From the NCBI GenBank assembly GCA_903825565.1, contig CAIKBD010000419.1, positions 1-51,344 of the forward strand: a stretch of DNA of 51,344 nt, in the 5' to 3' direction. Position 1 is the first letter of the stretch. Every line of letters starts with the position of its first letter. This document shows, in pieces, positions 17,667-26,415 of the stretch. A program made the position numbers and the translations under genes. The DNA is from an uncultured Anaerolineales bacterium. GTDB taxonomy: Bacteria > Chloroflexota > Anaerolineae > UBA4142. The notes under the pieces were generated by a model. It was not told the DNA's origin. It ran no database searches and saw only the letters and a program-made list of their open reading frames with translations.

Positions 17667-18701
17667 ATGGAGCGAGCTGTGACTCAACCGAATCAAATCC
17701 TTCTCGACGTGAAAAACCTCCGCAAGTTCTTCCCGATTCGCCGCGGCATTCTGCAAAAGGTCGTCGGGCATGTGCGCGCGGTGGACGATGTGACATTCTA
17801 CATCAACCAGGGCGAAACGCTCTCGCTCGTCGGCGAGTCGGGGTGCGGCAAGACGACGACCTCGCGGTGTATCTTGCGCGCGCTCGATCCGAGCGAAGGC
17901 ACGGTCATGTTCTACACTGAAGCGGGCACAACGCTGGATGTCGCTAGGTTACCCAAGACACAGTTGCAACCTCTGCGCCGCCAGATGCAGATGATTTTCC
18001 AAGACCCGTTCTCGTCGCTCAACCCGCGCATGACCTTGCTCGACATTGTGGGCGAGCCGCTACTCGTGCACGGCGAAAAAGATTCGAACAAGCGCACCGA
18101 ACGCGTCGCGGAATTATTAAAGATGGTCGGCTTGCGCCCGGAATATATGCGCCGCTATCCGCACGCGTTTTCCGTCGGACAACGGCAACGCATCGGCATC
18201 GCGCGCGCGCTCGCGCTCAACCCGCGCCTCGTCGTCGCCGATGAACCGGTGTCCGCGCTCGACGTGTCGGTGCAAGCGCAGATTCTCAACTTGATGCTCG
18301 AACTGCAAGAAAAGCTGGGGCTCACGTACTTGTTCGTCGCGCACGATTTGTCTGTCGTCAAACACATCAGCGACCGTGTCGCGGTGATGTACGTTGGGCG
18401 CATTGTCGAGACTGCGCCGACGAAAGAATTGTTTTATCAACCGCGCCATCCGTACACCGAAGCGTTGATGTCCGCCGTGCCAAAACCCGATCCGCGTTTG
18501 CGCTCCAAGCGCATCATCTTGCAGGGCGATGTTGCCGACCCGGCGAATCCGCCGAGCGGATGTTATTTCCATCCGCGTTGCGCGTATGCAATGGACATTT
18601 GCAAGGAGAAAACGCCGGTGCAAGAAGAAATCACTCCCCAGCATTATGTCAGTTGTCATCGCGCGAAAGAACTGACTTTGCGCGGCGTGGTGGAAAAATA
18701 A
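17667..18701 (+). CDS. ABC transporter ATP-binding protein, DppF/OppF type
   Basis: A 344-residue ATPase, the second motor subunit of the importer. It has Walker [11 protein letters not shown]-loop [15 protein letters not shown], Walker [13 protein letters not shown] and the conserved H-loop LFVAHDLS. The signature reads FSVGQRQR instead of the usual SGGQ, a variation seen in OppF-type subunits. The C-terminal extension includes [16 protein letters not shown] and the cysteines of GCYFHPRC. The ATG at 17667 ([10 protein letters not shown]) is chosen because the upstream in-frame extension overlaps the nuclease gene. It is separated from the DppD-like gene by the restriction-modification pair. 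Confidence 0.93.
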   Translation: MERAVTQPNQILLDVKNLRKFFPIRRGILQKVVGHVRAVDDVTFYINQGETLSLVGESGCGKTTTSRCILRALDPSEGTVMFYTEAGTTLDVARLPKTQLQPLRRQMQMIFQDPFSSLNPRMTLLDIVGEPLLVHGEKDSNKRTERVAELLKMVGLRPEYMRRYPHAFSVGQRQRIGIARALALNPRLVVADEPVSALDVSVQAQILNLMLELQEKLGLTYLFVAHDLSVVKHISDRVAVMYVGRIVETAPTKELFYQPRHPYTEALMSAVPKPDPRLRSKRIILQGDVADPANPPSGCYFHPRCAYAMDICKEKTPVQEEITPQHYVSCHRAKELTLRGVVEK

Positions 18702-18758
18702 CGTCCAACCCACACCGATAATTTCTTTCCGCGACGAACGTAAAGCTTTGCAAACAAG

Positions 18759-18812
18759 ATGAAAGATGAAAGACCCAGTCTTTCATCTTTCATTCTTCAT
18801 TCTTCATTTATC
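18759..18812. repeat. GATGAAA heptamer hairpin after the importer
   Basis: A perfect 16-bp stem (18759-18774 with 18778-18793) has a 3-base loop. It is built of GATGAAA units whose complement continues as TCTTCAT units to about 18812. It could end the importer transcript, being followed by T-rich sequence, and it belongs to the window's heptamer family. Confidence 0.75.
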
Positions 18813-18836
18813 AATACCTTCGCCAAAGCGGGTTTT

Positions 18837-18864
18837 GTAGGGCAATTTTGGAAAATTGTCCTAC
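18837..18864. repeat. GTAGGGCAATTTT palindrome
   Basis: GTAGGGCAATTTT (18837-18849) and AAAATTGTCCTAC (18852-18864) pair over 13 bases with one G-T pair and a 2-base loop. It looks like a dispersed REP-like palindrome. The remainder of the 208-base gap upstream of the kinase gene holds no other recognisable feature. Confidence 0.7.
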
Positions 18865-18909
18865 GGTTTCGACAGGCTTTTTCAAATTGGCAAAGGTGAT
18901 GACTTATCC

Positions 18910-20271
18910 ATGAATTTTATTGCTCTCGATCTCGGCACATCGTTTATCAAAGGCGCGATCATTGACGTAGATGCCGGCCGCAGTGGGCACATTCGGCGGG
19001 TGCCATTTCCCGATCCAATCCCCGGTTTGCCGCCGCTGGTGTGCGAAATCGATCCCTTTGCTATTCTCGCCGCGACGCGAGAGTTAATCGCCGCGCTCGC
19101 GCCGCACGCGCCGGATTGTCAAGGCATCGTGATGTGCGGCCAGATGCAAGGATTGGTCTTGACGGATGAACGCGCCGTGCCGCTCTCAAATTATATTTCG
19201 TGGCGCGATCAGCGCGCCGTGATGGCGCATCCGTCCGGCGCGGGCACATACTTTGACCACCTGATGACGCGCATTGCGCCGCACGAACGCCAACGAACCG
19301 GCAACGAATGGAAGCCGAGTTTGCCGGCGTGCGCGCTCTTTTGGCTTGCCGCGCAAAACCAATTGCCGCGCGCCGCGGCGATCCCCGCCACGCTATCCGA
19401 TTTCGTGGTGGCGAATTTGTGCGGCGTGCCGCCGACGATTGAAGCGACAAACGCTTCCGTGCACGGCGTGCTCGATCTCGAAACGGGAGATTGGCACCGC
19501 GCGGTGATCGCCAACCTGGGTCTCACCGCGTTGCGCTTTCCCGAATTGCGCCGCGCCGGCGACATCGTCGGTTGGCTCGAATTGAACGGCAAGCGCGTGC
19601 CGTGTTACACGCCACTCGGCGATCAACCCACCGCGCTCGTCGGCGCGCTACTGCGCGAAGGCGAACTCTCGCTCAACATTTCGACCGGTTCCCAGGTTGC
19701 GTTGCTCACACCGCGCCTCGCATTTGCCGATTGCCAAACGCGTCCCTTTTTCGACGGAAAATTTCTAAACATCATTACGCATATTCCGGCGGGACGTTCC
19801 CTCAGCGCGCTGGTCAATCTTCTCACCGAAGTCACGCGTGCCGCAGAGCCGGACGCGTGGGAGTACATTGTGCGCGCGGCGGAGCAGGTTCGCGCGACCG
19901 ATCTGCGCGTCAACCTCGCATTTTTTGCCGGTGCGTGCGGCGATCACGGCGCGATTGAAAATATCCGCGAAGACACGCTCACGGTCGGGCATCTGTTTCG
20001 CGCCGCGTTCGAAAATATGGCGGAAAATTATTTCGCGTGCGCGCAACGGCTGTCGCCCGAACGCGCATGGGAGCGCATTGTTTTTTCCGGCGGACTCGCG
20101 CAAAAGATCGTGCTCTTGCGTCGGCTCATCGCTGAAAAATTTGCCGTGCCGACGCGTGTGTGTCCGACCACCGAAGATACCTTGCTGGGCTTGACGTTGC
20201 TCGCGCGCGTGTTTAGTAGGATGAGCGAATCGGTTGAAACGGCGATTGCAGAGACGCAACGTAAAACATAA
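18910..20271 (+). CDS. FGGY-family carbohydrate kinase
   Basis: A 453-residue sugar kinase of the FGGY family, which phosphorylates sugars or polyols such as xylulose, ribulose, glycerol or sedoheptulose. The N-terminal phosphate-binding motif is ALDLGTSFIKGA; GQMQGLVLTD and SNYISWRDQRA mark the first domain. LNISTGSQVAL and the C-terminal VFSGGLAQK mark the second ATPase domain. The ATG at 18910 (MNFIALDLGT) is chosen because the family fold begins there and AAAGGTGA lies upstream; an in-frame codon at 18856 would add 18 unlikely residues. GQMQG is reminiscent of sedoheptulokinase, but the substrate is uncertain. Confidence 0.88.
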   Translation: MNFIALDLGTSFIKGAIIDVDAGRSGHIRRVPFPDPIPGLPPLVCEIDPFAILAATRELIAALAPHAPDCQGIVMCGQMQGLVLTDERAVPLSNYISWRDQRAVMAHPSGAGTYFDHLMTRIAPHERQRTGNEWKPSLPACALFWLAAQNQLPRAAAIPATLSDFVVANLCGVPPTIEATNASVHGVLDLETGDWHRAVIANLGLTALRFPELRRAGDIVGWLELNGKRVPCYTPLGDQPTALVGALLREGELSLNISTGSQVALLTPRLAFADCQTRPFFDGKFLNIITHIPAGRSLSALVNLLTEVTRAAEPDAWEYIVRAAEQVRATDLRVNLAFFAGACGDHGAIENIREDTLTVGHLFRAAFENMAENYFACAQRLSPERAWERIVFSGGLAQKIVLLRRLIAEKFAVPTRVCPTTEDTLLGLTLLARVFSRMSESVETAIAETQRKT

Positions 20272-20343
20272 AACGTGGCGTGTGATGTGTGTTCCGTTTT
20301 TTACGCTATTCGCAATACGCACCACGCACCACGCATCACGCAG
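20262..20343. repeat. ACGCACC heptamer region
   Basis: The kinase-dehydrogenase gap contains CGTAAAACATAAAACG, then a GTGTGATGTGTG run, then ACGCACC / ACGCATC heptamers that partly complement it. It is the same class of degenerate 7-base repeat seen elsewhere. Confidence 0.6.
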
Positions 20344-20355
20344 AAGGAGTTTCCG

Positions 20356-21336
20356 ATGAACCAAGTTTTGCTCATTTTTCCAGACACGCCCGAATCGGTG
20401 CTCGAACTGTTGCGTCGCGAGACGCAGATTGTCGGGCCCATTGACGCCGCCGATACGGAAGCGTGGCTTGCCGCGTTGCGTGATGTGCACGCCGTGATCA
20501 CGGTCGTTCAGCCGCAATTCACCGGCACGGTGATGGATGGCGCGCCGAACTTGCGCGTGATCGGACGACCTGGGATCGGGGTGGATAATGTGGATGTGCG
20601 CGCGGCAACCGAGCGCGGCATCTGCGTCGTCAACACGCCGGATGCGCCGACCCAGCCCGTCGTCGAAAAAGTGATTGGTTGGATGTTGATGTTGGCGCAT
20701 CGTTTGCGCGAAGCAGACCGCGTGGCGCGCGCACCGCAATGGCAGGGGCGGAGCACGGTGCTCGGCAACGATCTTGCCGGGAAAACGCTGGGGCTACTCG
20801 GCACCGGGCGCGTAGGCAGTCGCGTCGCGCAGATTTGTTCGAGTGCGTTCGGGATGCGCGTGCTTGCGTTCGATCCGTACGCGAACGCCGCGCGCGTCAA
20901 GTCATTCGGTGTGGAACTCGTGCCGAGCGTGGACGAGTTGGCGCCGGTCGCGGATTTCGTTTCGGTGAATTGTCCGTTGACCGCAGAGACGCGCGGCTTG
21001 CTCGGCGTCGCGCAATTGCGCGCGATGAAACCGACCGCGTTTCTCATCAATTCAGCGCGCGCGCAGGTGGTTGACGAAGCCGCGCTCGTCCAGGCGTTGC
21101 GCGAGAAATGGATTGCGGGTGCGGCGCTGGATGTTTTTCCCGTTGAACCGCCACCCCCTGATCATCCCCTGTTCACGCTAGATAATGTGCTGCTTTCGCC
21201 GCACGCCAGTTCGTTCACGCGCGAGGGGATGTTGCGAATGTTGCAGCAAACCGCCGAGCAGACCTTGATGGTTTTCAACGGGCAACGTCCGCCGAACCTG
21301 GTGAACGCGGAGGTGTGGGAGAAACGGAAGCGGTAA
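20356..21336 (+). CDS. D-2-hydroxyacid dehydrogenase (SerA-like)
   Basis: A 326-residue NAD-dependent D-2-hydroxyacid dehydrogenase, similar to the catalytic part of phosphoglycerate dehydrogenase but without the C-terminal ACT domain. Visible motifs are RPGIGVDNVDV, the Rossmann LGLLGTGRVGSRVA, the catalytic arginine in INSARAQVVDE, the glutamate region FPVEPPPPDHPL and the histidine in LLSPHASS. AGAAGGAG lies six bases before the ATG at 20356. Downstream of a sugar kinase, it probably reduces or oxidises a hydroxyacid or keto acid of the same pathway; a serine-biosynthetic role is less likely here. Confidence 0.88.
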   Translation: MNQVLLIFPDTPESVLELLRRETQIVGPIDAADTEAWLAALRDVHAVITVVQPQFTGTVMDGAPNLRVIGRPGIGVDNVDVRAATERGICVVNTPDAPTQPVVEKVIGWMLMLAHRLREADRVARAPQWQGRSTVLGNDLAGKTLGLLGTGRVGSRVAQICSSAFGMRVLAFDPYANAARVKSFGVELVPSVDELAPVADFVSVNCPLTAETRGLLGVAQLRAMKPTAFLINSARAQVVDEAALVQALREKWIAGAALDVFPVEPPPPDHPLFTLDNVLLSPHASSFTREGMLRMLQQTAEQTLMVFNGQRPPNLVNAEVWEKRKR

Positions 21337-21364
21337 GAATCGAACAAAATTTCTGAAAATCGAG

Positions 21365-21393
21365 TTGGGATTTTCAGGGACGTGTGGTATACT
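21365..21393 (+). promoter_or_regulatory. Extended -10 promoter for the TIR operon
   Basis: TTGGGA (21365-21370) and TATACT (21388-21393) are spaced by exactly 17 bases, with TGG just before the -10 giving an extended -10 element. Initiation near 21400 leaves a leader of about 190 bases before the TIR gene, which contains a small reading frame with an excellent Shine-Dalgarno. GATTGC recurs three times in the leader. No other promoter is evident before the five-gene operon. Confidence 0.65.
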
Positions 21394-21476
21394 GTACAGG
21401 TAAGACTCGGCTTTGTCCCGCGGATTGCGGATGGCTTACGGATAGTTGTTTCGTCGGTTGCCCAAGGAGGCGCTAG

Positions 21477-21611
21477 ATGACCAACGATTGCGGTGGGCGG
21501 GATTGGGGCGCACGAGCAAGAGAGAGCACCGATTGCCGGGCGTGTGAACGAAACACGCTGGCGATGGGTGTTTTTTATTTGGAGGCAACATGCCACAAAC
21601 TCCAGAAGTGA
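21477..21611 (+). CDS. Possible 44-residue leader peptide, Cys-containing
   Basis: A short open frame starts with ATG at 21477, six bases after a near-ideal AAGGAGG. It ends at TGA 21609-21611, overlapping the TIR start codon at 21590 by 22 bases in another frame. The peptide begins MTNDCGGRDWGARAR and contains DCRACERN, giving four cysteines including a CxxC pair. It may be a leader whose translation controls the TIR gene, or a small peptide substrate for the radical SAM enzyme of the operon. It may also be chance: it has no recognised family and no FxSxx ending. Confidence 0.35.
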   Translation: MTNDCGGRDWGARARESTDCRACERNTLAMGVFYLEATCHKLQK

Positions 21612-23677
21612 TCCAAATTTTTCTCAGTTATGCAAGCCAGGATGCGGAGCGCGTAGGGCAGTTGTATCAACGGCTCGAACAAGCCGGCTTCAAACCTTGG
21701 CAAGATCGCCGCGATATTTTGCCGGGCGAGCGTTGGGAGAATAGCATTCGGCAAGCGTTGCCCGCCTCGACGTTTTTCTTGGCGTGCCTCACGCCGAATG
21801 CCGTGAGCAAGCGCGGTTGGGTGCAACGGGAAATTCAATTCGCGCTGGAAGAGTGGCTCGGCAAACTCGACGACGATATTTACTTGATTCCCGTGCGTCT
21901 CGAACCGTGCGATTTGCCGGATCGTCTTGCACCTTTTCAAGCAGTGAATTTATATGACCCCAATGGTTGGGAGCGTTTGATGCAGGCGTTGCGAACGGGC
22001 TTGGAACGACTTGGACGTTCGCTCCCCGCGGCGCGTGCAGAACTGGATCAATTGTTGAACGTGCACGGCGAATACTTGAGGCAACTCGAAGTGCGCGCCG
22101 CACTGCAGGGTTTAACGCCGGACGCGTTGGCGGAAATCGAGCGCGTCAAGGCGCGGATTCAAACTTTGCGCCAAGCGCATCAAGATTATGCGAAAGGCGC
22201 ATCATTGCTCGTCAATCCCAGCGAATGGCAAGCCGAAACCCAAAAGGTCGAATTAACAATGCGCCAGTTCCCTGATGTGCAAGCGGCGTTTGAAAACCGC
22301 GAAGTGGAATTGCGAGCGATCCAGAGTCCGTTTGCAAAACCGTTTATCGTCGTCAACGCACCTGCCGGGTACGGCAAGACGTCGCTATTGCATGAAATTC
22401 CATTACGTCTGAACGTTACTGCGCCGAACGAATGGTTGTGTGTGCGTCACAAATGTCACGCGGAGGATACGGAAGGATCGATCCTGGCGAGTCTGAGCCA
22501 GGCAATCGGTGGCGCGGCAACCGCGCCCGCGCGCACGCTCGTGGATTTAATTCGCATCGTCAATCACGCGTTCGGCAATCCGACGCCATGTTGCCTGCTG
22601 ATTCAATTCGACGAGGTGGAGCAATGGCACGCGAATGGTCAGCCGGCGGGTGCAATGGATTTTATCCAACAACGTTTTGCGCCCGCGCTCGAAGATGCGA
22701 TGCGGTTGAGCAATCGCAAATTCAAAGTGATCTTGGCGGGACGTTATATCGGTGGTTCAAGTGCGGCATTCGCAAGTCCGTCGCAAGAACACGCCTTGTC
22801 TCCGTTCGATCTGATCGCGATTCGCGCCTATGTGGGCGAAACCTTGCGCCGATTCGAGCAGTTGCAGGCGCGGCAATTGAATTTTACCGCGCCCGATGTC
22901 GAGTACTTGGCGGAACAAGTATTTGAACTGACCGGCGGGCATCCGCGAGCCGTTGCCAACGTGATGCAGGACTTGGTGAGTTTTGGCTTTGCGGTGCCGT
23001 TACGGCAATACTTTGATCCGGCGGCTCAAGCGCAGTTGTTCGACCGGTGTGTGGCGGATGAAATTCAGGGACTCTTTCGGGGAATCTCGCGCGACCTGCA
23101 AGAGGTGTTTCGCATTCTCGCTATCTTTCGCCTGTTCAATGGCGACACGTTGCAAGCGTTGTTGGATCGCGGGTATCTGCCCAGCGCGGGCATGCCGGAC
23201 GGCTGGGAATTGCATCGGCAAATTTTGCGTTTACACCTGGCGCAAGAATCCGAGGTGCTGTCACATGACCGAATTTTGCAACGCGTGTTAGAGACGCAAA
23301 TGCGTTTTCTCGAACCGGCGCGGTATCATGATTTACAGCGCTTCGCCGAGGAACTGTACGATTTCTGGTTGGCGGGCAAAGATCATCGCGGGGGCATACT
23401 TGGCAACGGCGTGCCGGCCGGTTACGAGCAAGCGATCTTGATGACCGAATCCTTGTATCATACCTGCCGGCGCCTCACGCCAGTTGATGCGCCTGCCCAA
23501 GTGCTGTGCGCCAAAGCGCAGAATTTCGTAGGGCATTTGCGTTCCTTCAGCGGCGTCGAGCGGGCGCGGCGCGCGCTACGAAAACAGATCGAAGCCGACG
23601 TGCAGATGCAAATTTTGTTCAAACGGAACCTTACCCAGTCCGAACGAAATGACTTGCTTGATGTGATCGCGTCTTAG
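21590..23677 (+). CDS. TIR domain-NTPase fusion protein
   Basis: A 695-residue protein opening the five-gene operon. Residues 7-140 form a TIR domain: QIFLSYASQDAERVGQLY, a FKPWQDRRDILPG loop, and GWVQREIQFALE where E81 is the likely NAD-cleaving glutamate. A helical, probably coiled-coil stretch follows (about 150-215). A P-loop NTPase comes next, with Walker A APAGYGKTS (257-265) and Walker B LLIQFDEVE (D341-E342), and then a helical C-terminal region. TIR plus STAND-like ATPase fusions act in bacterial immunity by NAD depletion or nucleotide signalling. GGAGG lies four bases before the ATG. The trigger and product here are unknown. Confidence 0.85.
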   Translation: MPQTPEVIQIFLSYASQDAERVGQLYQRLEQAGFKPWQDRRDILPGERWENSIRQALPASTFFLACLTPNAVSKRGWVQREIQFALEEWLGKLDDDIYLIPVRLEPCDLPDRLAPFQAVNLYDPNGWERLMQALRTGLERLGRSLPAARAELDQLLNVHGEYLRQLEVRAALQGLTPDALAEIERVKARIQTLRQAHQDYAKGASLLVNPSEWQAETQKVELTMRQFPDVQAAFENREVELRAIQSPFAKPFIVVNAPAGYGKTSLLHEIPLRLNVTAPNEWLCVRHKCHAEDTEGSILASLSQAIGGAATAPARTLVDLIRIVNHAFGNPTPCCLLIQFDEVEQWHANGQPAGAMDFIQQRFAPALEDAMRLSNRKFKVILAGRYIGGSSAAFASPSQEHALSPFDLIAIRAYVGETLRRFEQLQARQLNFTAPDVEYLAEQVFELTGGHPRAVANVMQDLVSFGFAVPLRQYFDPAAQAQLFDRCVADEIQGLFRGISRDLQEVFRILAIFRLFNGDTLQALLDRGYLPSAGMPDGWELHRQILRLHLAQESEVLSHDRILQRVLETQMRFLEPARYHDLQRFAEELYDFWLAGKDHRGGILGNGVPAGYEQAILMTESLYHTCRRLTPVDAPAQVLCAKAQNFVGHLRSFSGVERARRALRKQIEADVQMQILFKRNLTQSERNDLLDVIAS

Positions 23678-23698
23678 GCGCGACGAGGAGTAAGTGCG

Positions 23699-26407
23699 AT
23701 GGCGGCTCAAACTGTATTTGTGGATCGCGACGCCGAATTGGCGCAAATTGCAACGATGACAACCACCTGGGGCGCGGCGCAGGTACTCGTGGTGGACGGC
23801 GTTGGCGGGATCGGCAAAAGCCAACTCTTGGAAGAAGTGTATCGCCGGCGACAGCAGTATGCGGATGTTTTGCACGGGCGGCTAGGCGTGACCTCCGTGA
23901 TCAACGCCGACGACATTGTGCTGCAAATTCCGATGAACCTGGGACGGCGGCTGGCGCGCGAACTGGATGCGGAGGCTTTTCGCGAATACCTCGATCTCAC
24001 CGACACGATTATTTTGATGGAACGGCAACGTCTCCTGACGCCGGACGCGTTCGAGCGACGGGTGCACGAGTGCGACGACACGTTTCTGCGTCTCTTTAAC
24101 GCGTGGACGCAACGCACGCGTGCGCTGATCTTGCTCGACACGTTTGAGGCGATCCGCGATCTGCCGGTCGGACGGTTTTGGCTCAAGTTTGTCCTGCGCC
24201 TCGAAAACGCCACGGTCGTGTTGGCGGGACGCGGCGGCGACGCCACGCGGCAGATGCTTGTCGCCAGCGCCCAAGCCGCGAAGGTGAAAACAGAGATCGC
24301 GTATCTGCACCTACACGCGTTTGAGCCGACTACATCGCAAGCGTATCTCAGCCAAACCCAGGTCGGCGCGTACCTCGCCGCGCAACCGGCTCTGCGTGAC
24401 AACCTGATGCTCTTGACCGACAACAGTCCGCTGATGCTGGCGCTCTCGGCGGAGTGGCTGTTGCGTGAATTGCCTTTGCCGGAGATGACCGCTTACTCGA
24501 CGGAGCAATTGCGCGCCCTGCCGCTGGCGGAAATGAAATCCTTGCGCGAAAAATTCCAGCGTGCGCTCGTCGCCCGGATTCGCAACTTGCGCGAAGACAT
24601 CGCCGACTTGATTCTCGATATGGCGTACTTTCATTTGCGCTTCGACGCCAAACTCCTCGCGGCAGTCACCGGCGCGCCGCTCGCCCAGGCGGAGCAGAGC
24701 ATCCAAGCCCTGCAAGATTTATTTTTCGTCAAACAAAAACCGGACGGCGTGCTGGTGTTGCACGACGAAATGCAACGCTTGTTGATGGAGTACGTGTGGC
24801 ACGATGTGGATCCCTTTGGCACGCGCCGCAAACAACTGGGGCAACGCGTGGTCGCGCACTATGAGCAACGGCTCGTGCAGTTGGACGCCGCCCAGCAAAT
24901 TTTGGCGGCGGACATTCAAGCGGTGGAACACGCCAGCGAACTGGCGCGCGCCGCTGAATTGCGCCGCACGTTTTTGGAACAGGTCCGCTTTCGCTGGATT
25001 CTGAGCCGCGAGTTACTGCACTATTTGCTTCAAGTGGATGTGGCAAAAGGCAGTGCCCTCTTCATTCAAGAGTACGATGCCGCTTCGAATCAGTATCAAT
25101 ACATGGAGCGTGATGGTTTGGTCAAGGAGATGGAATTGCACGAAGCCAAACTGGGCGAGCCGTTGCGATTCCAGGTTGGCTTACGCATCGCCAAATATTT
25201 GTTGGACGAAGGCACGTATGCCAAAGCCAAAGATCGCTTGAACGATTTGCTTGTCGCCGCGCCAAATTCTTCCGAACGAGTGGATGTGTTGTTGCAGTTG
25301 GGCAACGTCGAAATCCGGTTGGGCGAGGTGGATGGCGGCGTCCAGCGATTTGAAGCCGCCGCCGAAATTTGTCGCCGCGAGCAACTTGACAAGGAACGCG
25401 TGCAAGTGGAAAATGGATTGGGCTGGGGCACGCGTTTGATGGGCGACTGGAAAGGCGCGGCGGAACACTATCGCGCTGCGCTCAAACTGGCGCTGAAATT
25501 GAAAATGACCCGGCAACAGGGTTGGCTGCTGACCAACTTGGCATTCGTCTACGCGTTCCAACACCGGCGCGACGAATCGCTGCAATTGAGCGATCAGGCG
25601 TTGCGCTTGTGGAAGGACGAGGACCTCAAACGCGGCTTGGGCGCGGCATACAGCGCGCGAGGATCGATCCTCTACAAGTTCGCCGAATTTGACGAGGCGC
25701 TCAAATATTTTGCCGATGCGCTCGCCATTTTTGAGGATCAGGACGACGCCGAGTGGTTGAGCACTGTGTATTGCTGGCGCGGTGTGACGTTCTGGGCGAT
25801 GAAGCGCAACGACGAGGCGCAGCGGGACCTGGAACGCGCCCGGTCTATCGGTTTGAAAAAAGATCGGGCGATTGTGCTGAATCGCCTCGCGCGTGTGTAT
25901 TGGAGCCAGGGCAAACTGGGCTTGGCGCGCGAATTGTTGACCGACGCTTACTACGCGGCGAGGGAGATCAAGGATCGTTTGTATGAAGTTGTTTCGCTCA
26001 ATGACCTCGTGCATCTGGACGTGGACCAACGCGACTTTGAAACCCTAGACGCGCATGAAACGAAATTGCAGGCGTACCTGGAAGTGTGGAAACACCCGGA
26101 TGGAATGGCGCTGGGGCGGCTGTATCGGCATCTCGGCAGTCTGGCGTTGGGCGCAGGCAAACCCGACTTGGCGACTCACTACTATTGCGAGGGATTGGAG
26201 CAAATCGCACGATATGGCAGTACGGGTTGGTTGTCGCTGAGCAGTGAAATGGACGATATGGAAAAAACATTGACCGAGCTGGCAACCCCGGATTTCATTC
26301 GGCAACTGGGCGCGACTTTGCAACGGCACTGGGAACAGCGCGATCTCGAAGCCGACAATCCCGAAGCCCTGCCTGTGTTTGCGCGCTGGGCAGAGTGGGC
26401 AAACTAG
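23699..26407 (+). CDS. STAND NTPase with C-terminal TPR repeats
   Basis: A 902-residue signal-transduction ATPase. The N-terminus FVDRDAELAQI leads into the NTPase with Walker A GVGGIGKS (34-41, K40) and Walker B ALILLDTFE (D147). A helical and winged-helix-like part follows (about 270-400). The C-terminal half has TPR-like repeats, for example DWKGAAEHYRAALKLALK, GLGAAYSARGSILYKFAEFDEALKYF and GKLGLARELLTDAYYAA. In this class the repeats usually sense a ligand while the ATPase oligomerises. GAGGAG precedes the ATG, 21 bases after the TIR gene. No separate effector domain is fused, so it probably acts with the TIR protein. Confidence 0.85.
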   Translation: MAAQTVFVDRDAELAQIATMTTTWGAAQVLVVDGVGGIGKSQLLEEVYRRRQQYADVLHGRLGVTSVINADDIVLQIPMNLGRRLARELDAEAFREYLDLTDTIILMERQRLLTPDAFERRVHECDDTFLRLFNAWTQRTRALILLDTFEAIRDLPVGRFWLKFVLRLENATVVLAGRGGDATRQMLVASAQAAKVKTEIAYLHLHAFEPTTSQAYLSQTQVGAYLAAQPALRDNLMLLTDNSPLMLALSAEWLLRELPLPEMTAYSTEQLRALPLAEMKSLREKFQRALVARIRNLREDIADLILDMAYFHLRFDAKLLAAVTGAPLAQAEQSIQALQDLFFVKQKPDGVLVLHDEMQRLLMEYVWHDVDPFGTRRKQLGQRVVAHYEQRLVQLDAAQQILAADIQAVEHASELARAAELRRTFLEQVRFRWILSRELLHYLLQVDVAKGSALFIQEYDAASNQYQYMERDGLVKEMELHEAKLGEPLRFQVGLRIAKYLLDEGTYAKAKDRLNDLLVAAPNSSERVDVLLQLGNVEIRLGEVDGGVQRFEAAAEICRREQLDKERVQVENGLGWGTRLMGDWKGAAEHYRAALKLALKLKMTRQQGWLLTNLAFVYAFQHRRDESLQLSDQALRLWKDEDLKRGLGAAYSARGSILYKFAEFDEALKYFADALAIFEDQDDAEWLSTVYCWRGVTFWAMKRNDEAQRDLERARSIGLKKDRAIVLNRLARVYWSQGKLGLARELLTDAYYAAREIKDRLYEVVSLNDLVHLDVDQRDFETLDAHETKLQAYLEVWKHPDGMALGRLYRHLGSLALGAGKPDLATHYYCEGLEQIARYGSTGWLSLSSEMDDMEKTLTELATPDFIRQLGATLQRHWEQRDLEADNPEALPVFARWAEWAN

Positions 26408-26415
26408 GAGTGATA

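Noticed and set aside
14295-18701. Peptide transport as the importer's role.
   Set aside because: Dpp/Opp-type importers of this family also carry sugars, and all neighbours are sugar or sugar-acid enzymes; the name DppD/DppF is used only for subunit type.
21477-21611. The leader frame as a classical FxSxx-COOH precursor.
   Set aside because: It ends in HKLQK, not FxSxx, and overlaps the TIR gene, so the precursor claim is not supported; it is kept only as a possible leader peptide.
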